Positions 21,531 through 31,262 of a stretch of 64,000 nt of DNA are shown one piece after another; the first letter of the stretch is position 1, and each line of letters starts with the position of its first letter. The stretch is from positions 671,128 through 735,127 of the forward strand of contig JAQFVV010006541.1 of NCBI GenBank assembly GCA_028023455.1. Reading direction: 5' to 3'. Under the pieces are notes generated by a model. The model searched no databases and had not been told where the DNA came from. It saw only the letters and a program-made list of their open reading frames with translations. The translations under genes were made by a program, and so were the position numbers. The DNA comes from Epiperipatus broadwayi (taxonomy: Eukaryota; Onychophora; Udeonychophora; Euonychophora; Peripatidae).

Positions 21531-23330
21531 ATGTTCATGTTTGGGATAACAGAATGCAGTATCTTTTTTGAAAAGATAAACCAAAATGTTTATTTATCAA
21601 ATACCAATCTGAGTACATCAACAAATATTCCACCTTCATGCAGAAAGGTACCCACTGCAATACATTCAGACACAAATCAATCCCCACATGTGCCATATTT
21701 AATACAAATTGGCATGCACCCAATCTCAAGCAACAACCCAAAAGAGCAAGTGAATCACCTGACCCTCAAGCCCATCTACACACAATCCACCCCATGCCCA
21801 CCATGCACCATCCAGAGCTTGGGTCCACCACATGCATGATTTCTCACCTGATATCAAAATTGCACAAACACAGTTGAAATATTACAGGAGGGTAAATTTA
21901 TCTCACTGTCAATCACCTGCAAACAACATATCACAATTGAGAATCCAAATAAACTGATAAACATTGCACTCTTATACAGCATGTATAATTATTGCTGTAT
22001 AAAAACAAAATATTCGTCAGTGTATTCAGATTTTAAACTACAATACACCAATCACAGATGCTGAAAATTTAGATAAATTCTCTTCCCATCAACATCTGAA
22101 TCCCGCCTGCAGAACCCAAACATCAAAAAAAAAAATCCGGAATGCAATAGACTCATGCCCTCCAAATGCATGGTAAGCAAAGATTGGCTTACAGAGACAA
22201 GCCCGAAAAACAAGTGAATTTCACTTGTCCCCCAAATCCCCGCTCATGAGTGAGCATGTCAACCTGCCAAACAGTACATCATGGAGATCGATTTACCTCA
22301 AAGGCACTACAAGAAACACTGTCCTGCATAACAATAAAATATTCACTAATGTATTTAGATTAGAAACCATTATACTTTAATTTCAGGTGGCCAAAAATGA
22401 GATACATCCTCTCTCCTGCAATACCCGAACTATGAAGCATTACAACCCCATCCTTCCCACTGCAGGACCCACTCCATACAAATACCAATGTTCATGCTCC
22501 TCATTAGCATTGCAAAAAGCAATAAAGAACACATCAATATTTGAACCACTCCTGCACAACTTGAACATCATTCAACAAATCAGATGTACAACAGATTCAA
22601 ACCCTGAACAATGCATGGCAAGCAAAGATTGGCCCACATATATACAAGCCTGAAGAACTAGAAATCTACTTGTTCCCCCCGAATCCCTGCCATGTGCAAG
22701 TGTGTGTCAATTTATAACTAAAAACAGTTCTTGTGTGAAGGCTGACCCACCCCTGAATATACCAAATATGAATCCATAACAAACAATAATGACAAAACCC
22801 AGGCAAGCTTAGCCACAACCGCTAAACAAGCAACCTGAAAGTTTCAGCAAATGAAAAATGCAAACAACCCTTGGTACTTCTTGACATTTGTGCAAGCCCC
22901 AAGCTTCGCAACCATTTGTGAACATGGTTCCAGCCCAATGAAGGCAATAAAATCAATGTTCCACAATAGACCAGATAATGAACATCTGGACAATTTAATA
23001 AAAATTTAGCACCATACCTTGTATGTAAAGCAGACAAACCCAGGAAAAGTTCACAAAACTTAGATAAATAACAAGGAAGTCGCAAAAAAAAAACAAAGGA
23101 CTAACCATCACTTTTGAATTCTCCCACTATACTTAACTTTTTCCATGTTCAACCATTTTACATACAAAGTGACAAAAAATGGTATCCTCTGATGTCTTTA
23201 TCAGCTCCTCTACACCACGAGCAGAGGCAATCAATACTCCCTTCCCCACTGGAGAAAGGTATCGCACTTTGCCATCACAAAATGGGCAGCAGGTTTAATA
23301 TGTATCAATAAGAATATTTATATGTAGTTA
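21531..23330. repeat. CA-rich block with diverged repeat of about 445 bp
   Basis: AATGCATGG(t/c)AAGCAAAGATTGG occurs at 22165 and 22610. Each copy is followed by related sequence (acaagccyg.a.aac then cacttgtcccccaaatcccc or tacttgttccccccgaatccc), giving a 445-bp spacing. The plus strand is clearly richer in C and A than the surroundings. Short open frames exist on both strands but resemble nothing I know. It may be the inside of an unknown element. Confidence 0.5.
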
Positions 23331-23715
23331 TGTATGTATAAGAGACTGATCCCTCATTTACATAAGTATGATAATAATTTACCAATATCAACAATACTCC
23401 AAATATTGCCGGTTAAAATATATATATATAATTTCCCTCATTTATGGTAATTATATCATGGCAATAACTGTACAACGCCACTTGTCATAACCAATACTGT
23501 AAACTATTGTAAGTTCATGAATTCAGATACAAACTAACAAATACATGCATAGGTATTGTATTTGTTAAGGTGTAATATTTCATTAAATATAGCAATTATT
23601 CTTTAAGGTCGAATAAAGGCTTTTGTTATTATAAACTGATGTGATTATCTTAAAGTGATTTAAATATTATTTTTAATATTTATATACTAATATAGTATAT
23701 ACACTTAATGTAGAT
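23331..23715. other. AT-rich stretch without recognisable gene
   Basis: Only low-complexity TA sequence (about 23420-23431) was seen. Confidence 0.5.
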
Positions 23716-23779
23716 GTAATTAGAGGGGATTTGAACTGATGGTAGATTGAAAGTCTGGGTTGAAATCCCCTCTAATTAC
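23716..23779. repeat. Perfect 17-bp hairpin related to H4 ends
   Basis: GTAATTAGAGGGGATTT (23716-23732) pairs perfectly with AAATCCCCTCTAATTAC (23763-23779) around a 30-base loop. The loop contains gaaagtctgggttg, which resembles the end segment of the H4 repeats, so this may be a minimal derivative. Confidence 0.8.
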
Positions 23780-24536
23780 AATGTATTTGTAAAACTAATG
23801 AAGAATTTTGTTTTTGAATCAGTATTAATTTTAAATCAAATTTGTGTAAGTGTATATTTATTACAGCTATCCAAAAAATGTAGATAAATAAAATTAATTA
23901 TTAATATCATATAAAGCAATTTTATAAAACAGCAATAAAAATATACTCTAAAGGAGTCCATAATTTATACATTATTGGGAATCTCTCTAGTAAACAAAAC
24001 CACGTTTATTATTTGATGATGATGAAATTAATCCTTATATTTCCTCTTTTTTGTTTTACTATTAATTTTGTTTATTTTACTTTTTTATGAGAATTTTCAA
24101 TTTTACTTACGTATGCAGATGCTTAATAAGTTACCTAAATTTGCCTTTTGTATTATGTCCAGTTTTATTATTTTGGCATTGATGAAAATGTTTCTTCTGA
24201 AGTCTAAGGCAAAATTTTAGCAAACTCTCTGAATGATCAACTGTTATAGCTCTTGAGTTCTCTTTTTGCCAAAATAAAACCATGTTTTTTATCCATGGCA
24301 AATGTTACTATGATGTAGGTTGTATCGGTTGGTATACAATAGTGAGGGTGGAAGAAGTTATTTTCTTGGTAAAATATCATTTTGCTAAGGTTATTATTCT
24401 TTTATTTCTATTTCTTTTATATATAGGAGAAAACTATTTTTTCAATCATTTCTTTAGCAAATAAGAAAAATTAAATTAACAAGCCTTTTTGTTTTTAACA
24501 TAGTTATCTCAGTGTTATAAGAAACACCTATTTATA
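23780..24536. other. AT-rich stretch without recognisable gene
   Basis: No convincing exon or repeat was seen. Confidence 0.5.
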
Positions 24537-24674
24537 TGTAAATGTAAACTTTTTTTTTAAGTGTCATAGCATCAGCCGGCACGCGAACCCGCAACTCGGG
24601 CAACTGCCTACAAATGCAAGGCAGTCGCGCTGACCTCTCGACCACCAATGCAAGACGTGTAAATGTAAACTTTT
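24537..24674 (-). mobile_element. tRNA-derived SINE with 17-bp target duplications
   Basis: The insert (24554-24657) is flanked by TGTAAATGTAAACTTTT at 24537-24553 and 24658-24674. On minus it starts with a tRNA-like region. An A-box-like segment TGGTCGAGAGGTCAGCGCG is followed by an anticodon-arm-like stem (ACTGCCT/AGGCAGT) and the B box GGGTTCGCGTGCC. A short tail ending in gacacttaaaaa follows. It is far richer in GC than its surroundings, and the perfect target duplications suggest recent activity, presumably using LINE machinery. Confidence 0.88.
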
Positions 24675-25230
24675 GAAATTAAATTTTTCATTTATTTCAT
24701 TTTATTATGACTCCAAAAATATCTATATATATGATGTACCCACATTTATTATAGTTTCGTTTATTTTTGACAGACAAATTATTATCACCATTCTAACAGA
24801 TACATTCTTCGAATTAAACAAACTAACCATGGTATTTATTATATAATCCTCTTTTGAAATCTCAGAATAAATATAAAACTTCATTGTGCCCTTAATTCAT
24901 TTCAAAATATTCAAGTTTTTTTTTTTTTTGTCAAAGCATGTCTCAACTCATTTTTTTCATATTCCAACAGTCAATCAACACAGAAAGTGTGACCATCTTT
25001 TCTTATTGAGGATGCATTTTGGAAGCTTTTGACTTTTCAGGCGAGATAAACACAAGGACTTGGAAGAATATAAAACTTCCATTTCACTTCACATTCCTAA
25101 AGCATATGAATAAATTACTAGAAAAAATCAAATGACCAAAATGTGCACATTTTATTCTGAACCAGGATGTATCATTTAATCCAGTCTTTTATTTATAACT
25201 TCATCATTCATGTGTATGGCAATAACAACA
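24675..25230. other. AT-rich stretch without recognisable gene
   Basis: No supported feature; a T-run lies at about 24916-24929. Confidence 0.5.
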
Positions 25231-25740
25231 GTTATACATAAGCATAAGAGGAGGTAGTCGTGATGTTTATTGATTTAAAACCAATCCTGCCTAATAGGAT
25301 AGTGGTGGCTACGGTTATTAAAAAACCAAAGACACCAAAATGTATGGGTACAGAACTGGGTTCAGACCCATATGACTATATAAGCTAATGGGCTTGGATT
25401 GAAAACATTAAGGTGTTTTCAGTTTAAGACTCATAGTTTTGTAGGTTAAATGGAGATAAAAGGCGGTTGCTGGAGGGTTGCATTAGATCCTAAGATCTAG
25501 ATGCAAGCTCTCAGATCCAAGGCTCCTCACTGATGAAGGCCATAAGCCAGAAACTAGCCTGGGGATATGGGATGAGTAGGCACTAGATGGGGATATTATG
25601 CACAAGCCTTCTGGCATCCACTGATTACTCTAGCTTGCTGTGTGTGGCAATATATATAGTGAGTTTTGCCTGTTTTAACAAGTTATACACAAACATAAGA
25701 GGAAGTAGTCATGTGATGTTTATTGGCTTAAAAATTATAA
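25231..25740 (+). mobile_element. H1 hammerhead repeat, full unit plus partial second unit
   Basis: gttatacataagcataagag at 25231 recurs as gttatacacaaacataagag at 25682, so one unit is 451 bp and a second begins. This is the clearest head-to-tail H1 copy and sets the unit length. It includes a 34-codon stretch (25285-25388) also readable in copies near 43.3 kb (minus) and 43.7 kb (plus), ending at an equivalent stop. Confidence 0.82.
25515..25573 (+). ncRNA. Hammerhead motif, core kept, cleavage site mutated (H1)
   Basis: CTGATGA and GAAA are intact, and the inner stem I CTCA/TGGG has the family spacing. The stem III and cleavage segment reads TAGCC instead of TAGTC, so U16.1 is lost and cleavage is doubtful. 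The stem II base is A opposite A, as in other H1 copies. Confidence 0.7.
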
Positions 25741-26609
25741 ATACTAGATTATTATAGTTTAATTTAAAAATTTCTGCACTTGCAGCTTTGCGAACAACTG
25801 CTTCATTGGAACATATTACTGATTATTACTAATCATTTTTGAACTAGAGATTATCGCTATTCAACTTTAATTATAAAATAATATATTTTTATAGAGGTAT
25901 AACTTTCAGAGCACTTTTTAAACTTTTATGTTATTCAAGCTAATAATCTAAATTTTAAAAAAAATCCTAGTTTTGAACTCAAGATAAGTTGCTTGTTTAA
26001 TATAAAAGAATAAACAGTGGCTATTACATGCATTTCATACATTTTTGAGTTAGACTCCTTGATGAAAGCAAGGGTTTTGAGAATGTATATACTGCATTAT
26101 GCTATCAGTTGTCTATTGTTTTCTCAATTTTACAGATGTCTTTGAAAGGTGATGAAAAAACTGATCTGGAATCATTTGAAATATTATAAAAGAAAGCCAC
26201 AAGATATTACTGTTAATATATCACTTATAGATATATAAATTGATGTATGGTTTCTATACTTGAATACATTTTTAAATACACCATGTATTGAGATAAATTA
26301 CACAAAATATGGTTTTCTTTTGATAATTTTTGGTTTAATTGTACAAGTGGAACTTTGTCTACATATAGTGGTAATTTTTATAATCTATCAGTGGTACTTT
26401 TGTGCTTAAAGCATTAAAAACTTTTTAGCTGATGAATTTTCTCATTTCATCAGATGAATTAAAAATTCAAGAATTTTTATTTTTCAATTATCGTTCTTGT
26501 ACATTTCTATTCATAATAATATTGAATATAACATAATCAGAACTGTTTTAATTTAGCTTCTAAACATTGAATTATTTTGCATTCATATAACAAAAAATGT
26601 AAAATAAAA
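25741..26609. other. AT-rich stretch without recognisable gene
   Basis: No supported feature. Confidence 0.5.
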
Positions 26610-26975
26610 TTAAACAAGGCAAAACTCTCTTCACACAGTAGTGCCACCCTGTGCTAACCAGAGTAATCAATGGATGCCAGAAGGCCTGTGCATAAAATCC
26701 CTATCTAATGCCTACTCATCCAATATCCCCAGACTAGTTTCTGGCTTGTGGCCTTCATCAGTGAGGAGCTTTGGATCTGAGAGCACTGCACCTAGATCTT
26801 AGGATATAATGCAACCCTCCAGCAACCACCTTTTATCTCTACTTAACTACAAAACTATGAGAATGAAATTGAAAACACAAAAATATTTTCAATCTAAGCT
26901 CAATGGCTTATATAGTCATTGATTACTCTGGTTAGCACAGGGTGACACTACTGTATGGAGAGCGTTTCACCTTGT
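26610..26975 (-). mobile_element. H1 hammerhead repeat, minus copy with best ribozyme
   Basis: Starts with the arm aggcaaaactctcttcacacagtagtg. It runs through the ribozyme and the conserved gcaaccctccagcaaccacctttt region, and ends in an inverted arm copy (tggttagcacagggtgacactactgtatggagag). The unit is thus partly palindromic. Confidence 0.8.
26718..26776 (-). ncRNA. Type I hammerhead ribozyme, intact core (H1)
   Basis: Outer stem I ATCCAA/TTGGAT and inner stem I TCCTCA/TGGGGA (one G-U) are separated by an internal loop, as in natural type I hammerheads. Core CTGATGA, stem II GGC-CACAA-GCC, then GAAA, stem III AC-TA-GT, and C at the cleavage position (between 26732 and 26731). The only unusual point is A facing A at the base of stem II. 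Confidence 0.83.
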
Positions 26976-27960
26976 TTATAAACAATTATGTGCTAGTATG
27001 AGATAGTGATCATGTGATGCTTAAAAATAAAATTAATAACTGAAGAAAAATACAAGAAAAACATAAGAGAAATAGTCTGTAGTAAAACAAAAAAAAATAT
27101 TTTTCAACCAATTATAACGTGCAAGCCATTGATTTCTCATGTCTTATGAATGCTGATTTTTCATTTCTGTTGTCTTTTCATTGTCTAAAATTAAATATTG
27201 TAAATGAAAATCTAAATGTAGCGACATTATTAGTCAATATAGTGTGAAAATAATTTTAAGTATGTAAATATTTATGAAAAATAGTTGTGATTTGCTAGTT
27301 GTCACCGAATGCCATTGATATGGAAATGGTGGTCTAGCGTTATTCACTTATCTTGATTATTTTTCTCATAAAATTTAAAAACATTCAAATCAAAGTTTAT
27401 ATTTAGGTACAGTATTTTAAACAAATAATTATGAATACAAAACATTATGGGAAATATATTTATTTACATTCGAAATCTATTACTAATGTATAAACAATTG
27501 TGAATATTATTAATTGTTTGTTTCAATCTTATTTAGATTGATTATTATATTATGTATAAAACACTTTGCATGTGATTTCTGACTTTGACAGTTAGAAACT
27601 CCTGATCAACAATAGCCAAAATCAACAGAGATTTAACTGCTTGGGACTAAGCCACCATATTAATTTTTTTAAAATACTGGCATGAACCACAATTTTCACA
27701 ATAACTTCAGTTTTAATTATGTTAGAGCAAAAACAATTACATTGCTAGAAACTAGAAACATTAAGGAAAACAATAAGCATAAAATAAATAGTGATAACTA
27801 TATAAAAAATAAGGGAAAAAAAAAGAAATTTTCACATCCAAAATAATTATTATTTTATTGTTTGTTCATAATTTGAAAAGTAACATTAACTAAAATTGAA
27901 AATACATCTTCAGTGATAATGTCTTTATATTTCTCACAAAATTATCTTTCTAAACATGTA
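26976..27960. other. AT-rich stretch without recognisable gene
   Basis: No supported feature. If the exons at 27974 and 28788 are real, this would be intron of a minus-strand gene. Confidence 0.45.
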
Positions 27961-27973
27961 TAACATGTCTTAC

Positions 27974-28069
27974 CTGAGATAATCCATAGCTTCACAATGT
28001 CCAAAAGAAGTTGGTTATGAATGCTTCATTTTTATCTTGTACCCCAAATGTTCTAAATGTCAAAGGCAA
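27974..28069 (-). other. Possible exon with start codon of a minus-strand gene
   Basis: On minus the stretch is preceded by an acceptor-like TTTTCTTTATAG and ends in CTCAG followed by GTAAGACATG, a strong donor. An ATG at 27987 opens a frame of only 14 coding bases (Met-Asp-Tyr-Leu and a split codon) before the donor. An upstream ATG at about 28022 stops after four codons. This fits a 5' exon of a spliced gene, but no downstream exon was recognised. Confidence 0.3.
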
Positions 28070-28214
28070 CTATAAAGAAAAAGATTCATACTAATAAAAG
28101 ATATAAAAAAATCATCATAGCAATTGGCTTCTAGTCTATCTAAAACTAGAAGTTGTAGGCTACTATCTATATCACCGACAAAATGAGTTTCATCTCTTTA
28201 TTTTATATTTTTTG

Positions 28215-28312
28215 TGTACATCAGTGATGTTTATATTCTTTATGGAAACCAGTGATGTTTATATTCTTTACGCACACAAGTGATGTTTATATTCTTTATG
28301 CACAGAAGTGAT
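28215..28312. repeat. 28-bp tandem repeat, about 3.3 copies
   Basis: Units start (c/a)agtgatgtttatattcttta and differ mainly in the last eight bases. Lies between the two possible exons. Confidence 0.85.
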
Positions 28313-28787
28313 GCTATCTTGTTATATTTATTGTATCACATAGATATAATTTATTTGCATATAGTCCATTTGTTAGCTATAGACTTGAAAATAATGTTAT
28401 GAAACATATAGCAAAACCAGAGTGACTCCAAAACATGAACAAGAATAAACAAAAACATAAACAAGAATCAGAATTTGATTATATGCCTGCATATGCAATC
28501 TTTCTATACATTTGGTTATTAGTTTTATAACTTATTACTTGTAAACACAAACATATTATATAAACATAATTATAAATTATTAAACTTTTTGAAAATCATT
28601 ATTTTATAAAATAAGTTGATTAGAACTTTAGAAAATTATGATAGAACTTTAGAAAATTATGGTGGATATGAATTCTATATGAGCATAAATAAATATATAA
28701 CTACAAACTAACACACACTAATTACAAACTAAAATTAATAAAAAAGATAATTTTTTTAAAAAATTTAAAAAAAAATTTTATACTTAC

Positions 28788-28880
28788 GAGTCATTACATT
28801 GAAGCTCTATTGTAGGCCTTGTTTGTGAATAACATGCGAAAAATGTTGACTTGCAGCTGGTAAACTATTTCTGTCTTTTA
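28788..28880 (-). other. Possible non-coding first exon
   Basis: Ends on minus in ATGACTC followed by GTAAGTATAA, a near-consensus donor. The sequence upstream is less AT-rich than its surroundings. The transcription start is unknown. Support is the donor, the proximity of a CRE site, and the compatible exon at 27974-28069. Confidence 0.27.
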
Positions 28881-29040
28881 TCGCTTTGTGATAATTACAA
28901 AAATTACTAAAAACAAAAAAAATTAAATACTCCGTAGTCGATTAAAACCACTGCCAAAAATCCAAATTTCAACTAATTTTTTTAAGATAGACATCGTTGG
29001 AAAGTCACACCATTAAGTTATCAGATGGCAGTACTTTGTG

Positions 29041-29048
29041 TGACGTCA
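29041..29048. promoter_or_regulatory. Consensus CRE (TGACGTCA)
   Basis: A perfect palindromic CREB/ATF site, with a second ACGTCA half site about 20 bp to the right. It sits about 170-250 bp upstream of the possible minus-strand first exon, in a locally less AT-rich stretch. A chance match is possible. Confidence 0.4.
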
Positions 29049-29119
29049 TGCTTATACTTTTTACGTCAGTAAAGAAAGAAAACAACACATCATCCGATGA
29101 GCACCCACAGCACCCTATA

Positions 29120-30800
29120 AGGTAAAAAAGAATAGACAATTGGCTCTTTGTATAACCATATATGACAAGCAAAATTCGAATTTTTTGCTAAAACGCTGTC
29201 AAATGCAGATTTTTTTGGAATTAAAATTTTAAATATAAGATTAAGCTACGAATTTACTATAAAATGAGTATAAAAGGAAGAAAATGCAACCAAAAATGGC
29301 TGAAAGAATGCAAAATGTAAACAGCATGTTTCTTTTTTGTAATAATCAGGCAATTGGTTTTAAAGAAAAAAACTAATTTCACAAAATTGAACAACTACAT
29401 ATTATTATTCTTAAAAAATATTATTTTAGACATTTTATGAAATTCAAAGTTGAATGTGCAGAAATCCAAACCTCTATCTTATTTTAAGAATATCTGAGAA
29501 ATATTCTAAATGTTTTATTTGTTTAAAATAATCAATATTTCATAATGTTTAATAAAATATGATTATTTTATATTCATAATGCATCTTATAAAAGATATTT
29601 AAGCAGACTAATTAAGTAGATATGGCAGACTGTTAATTATCAATGACAAAATGAAAATTGCATTGGCTAACTAGACATTTTGTAATGTAGTGTAACCCAT
29701 GATGTAAATGAAATCTGATAGATATCAGCATTAAACAATTACAAGTTGGTTTGAAAAAAAAAAGTAACATTGTGAAAAATGAATATAAATTTTAAAAAAT
29801 GTTATATAAGAAATAAAAAATATATAAGATATGAAATGATATATGCTAATACTAAAGAGTTATGTTATATGAGAGAAGATAGAACTGAAATAAGAATTCT
29901 GATTCTAAATATTATTTATATAGATATTGAAGGAGTATTCAAAGATGATTTTTGAGTATAAGCGAGTGAAAAAGAAAACCAACCTATGAACTCTAAAGGA
30001 TGCAATGAAGTATGAAGAGATCTGTGTTGGCAGTAACAAAAAAAAAAATTGAAAGTGAAATACATGAATGAGAGAATGGCATTATTGAAAAAATTAATCT
30101 GAAATAGAGCTAGACTGGACATATCTGGAAATACATGAACAGTAGAAACTTAGAAAAAAACCATATATGAGGTGGAAGGAAGTTTGCTTGAATGCTGCAA
30201 AAAAAAATAAACTACATTAAAAAAACTGAGTTAAATTTAGAAAGTTTTTGATATTGTTAGAAATAATGATAATTTATAAATTTCAAATGAGAAAGTATAA
30301 AATTTAGATGAAATTTCTTTCATAATTGAATATATTTTTAAAATACCAATCTCATTTATCAAAGAACATACAAAAACACAAAAAATTAAATCACTTTTGT
30401 TTATTAATATATAAATATATCATGACAAAATCATAAAAAAAAAACAAGAACACTACTTCATAAAATAATATAATTTATTTAGAAAACAAACCCGTTGTTG
30501 TTTATATTTTAGTAAGTCAAGTCAATTAATAATAATAATAATAAATACAAGTGAAAAAGTAAACACTTACTTATCTCCAAGTTTATGTGGATAAATTTTA
30601 TGAATGTCCTACAGAAAAAATTATATATGTCACATATCTTTCTTGTTTTCCTATTATTCCCTTTCCCCAAATTGTAGAATTGTTTCATTTGGTAATTTAT
30701 TTTTTCCCAAAATATTTATATTGATTACATTTAATGGAATATATTTTCAACTGATTAGTTTGACCTGGTCGATAATTTACCTTTATAAGCTTTTCAATCA
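29120..30800. other. AT-rich stretch without recognisable gene
   Basis: Only A/T runs and a short TAA/ATA repeat (about 30527-30543). No exon or repeat family was seen. Confidence 0.5.
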
Positions 30801-30802
30801 TT

Positions 30803-31250
30803 TTGGGTATTATTCCTCCAACCAAGGAAAGATAGGACGACTTTTCACATTTGTATCAATACACTGCTAACTTTTAAATGGTGTTATTTTGGCAATATTA
30901 AATATTAAAAGTTAGCAATGCTTTGATACGAATGTGAAAAGTCCTTTTTTCTTTCCTTGGTTGCAGAAACAATACCCAATAGTTGTAGAAAAATACACAA
31001 AAATTAATAATATAGGAGATATATGCAATGTAGACGGATGCGAACAACCAGATTTTCACACTTTTTTCTATCAATTTCAAAAAAAATGTTTACAAATGAA
31101 GCCATACATGATCCGTTTTTCTGCACGAAATTAACCCAACACAAATATATCTTTCTAAAAGCCAAAAATAAACTATTCAATGAATTATACACTTACGCAG
31201 ACGACACTTTCAAACTAAATTGAATTGATTGATTTTCAACAAAGAATAAT
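30803..31250 (+). mobile_element. Hairpin repeat family F5, copy 2
   Basis: The hairpin at 30803-30979 has outer arms ttgggtattattcct / aatacccaa. The inner arms are ccaaggaaag(...)gacttttcacatttgtatcaa and its complement, and the innermost are ctaactttta / aaaagttag. It is followed by about 200 bp and the tail ACACTTACGCAGACG ... ATTGATTTTCAACAAA, as at 8690-8970 in the opposite orientation. The short frames inside (for example 31023-31223) are not recognised. Confidence 0.7.
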
Positions 31251-31251
31251 A

Positions 31252-31262
31252 CCGAAATTTGG
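31252..31262. repeat. 11-bp direct repeat, left flank
   Basis: ACCGAAATTTG, repeated exactly at 34227-34237 outside the inverted repeats; a candidate target-site duplication. Confidence 0.75.

Noticed and set aside
24554-24657. A functional tRNA gene
   Set aside because: The anticodon arm is malformed (long loop) and the sequence has an A-rich tail and target duplications, so it is a SINE.
28215-28312. CRISPR-like array
   Set aside because: Only about three copies of a 28-bp unit with no spacers; an ordinary tandem repeat in animal DNA.
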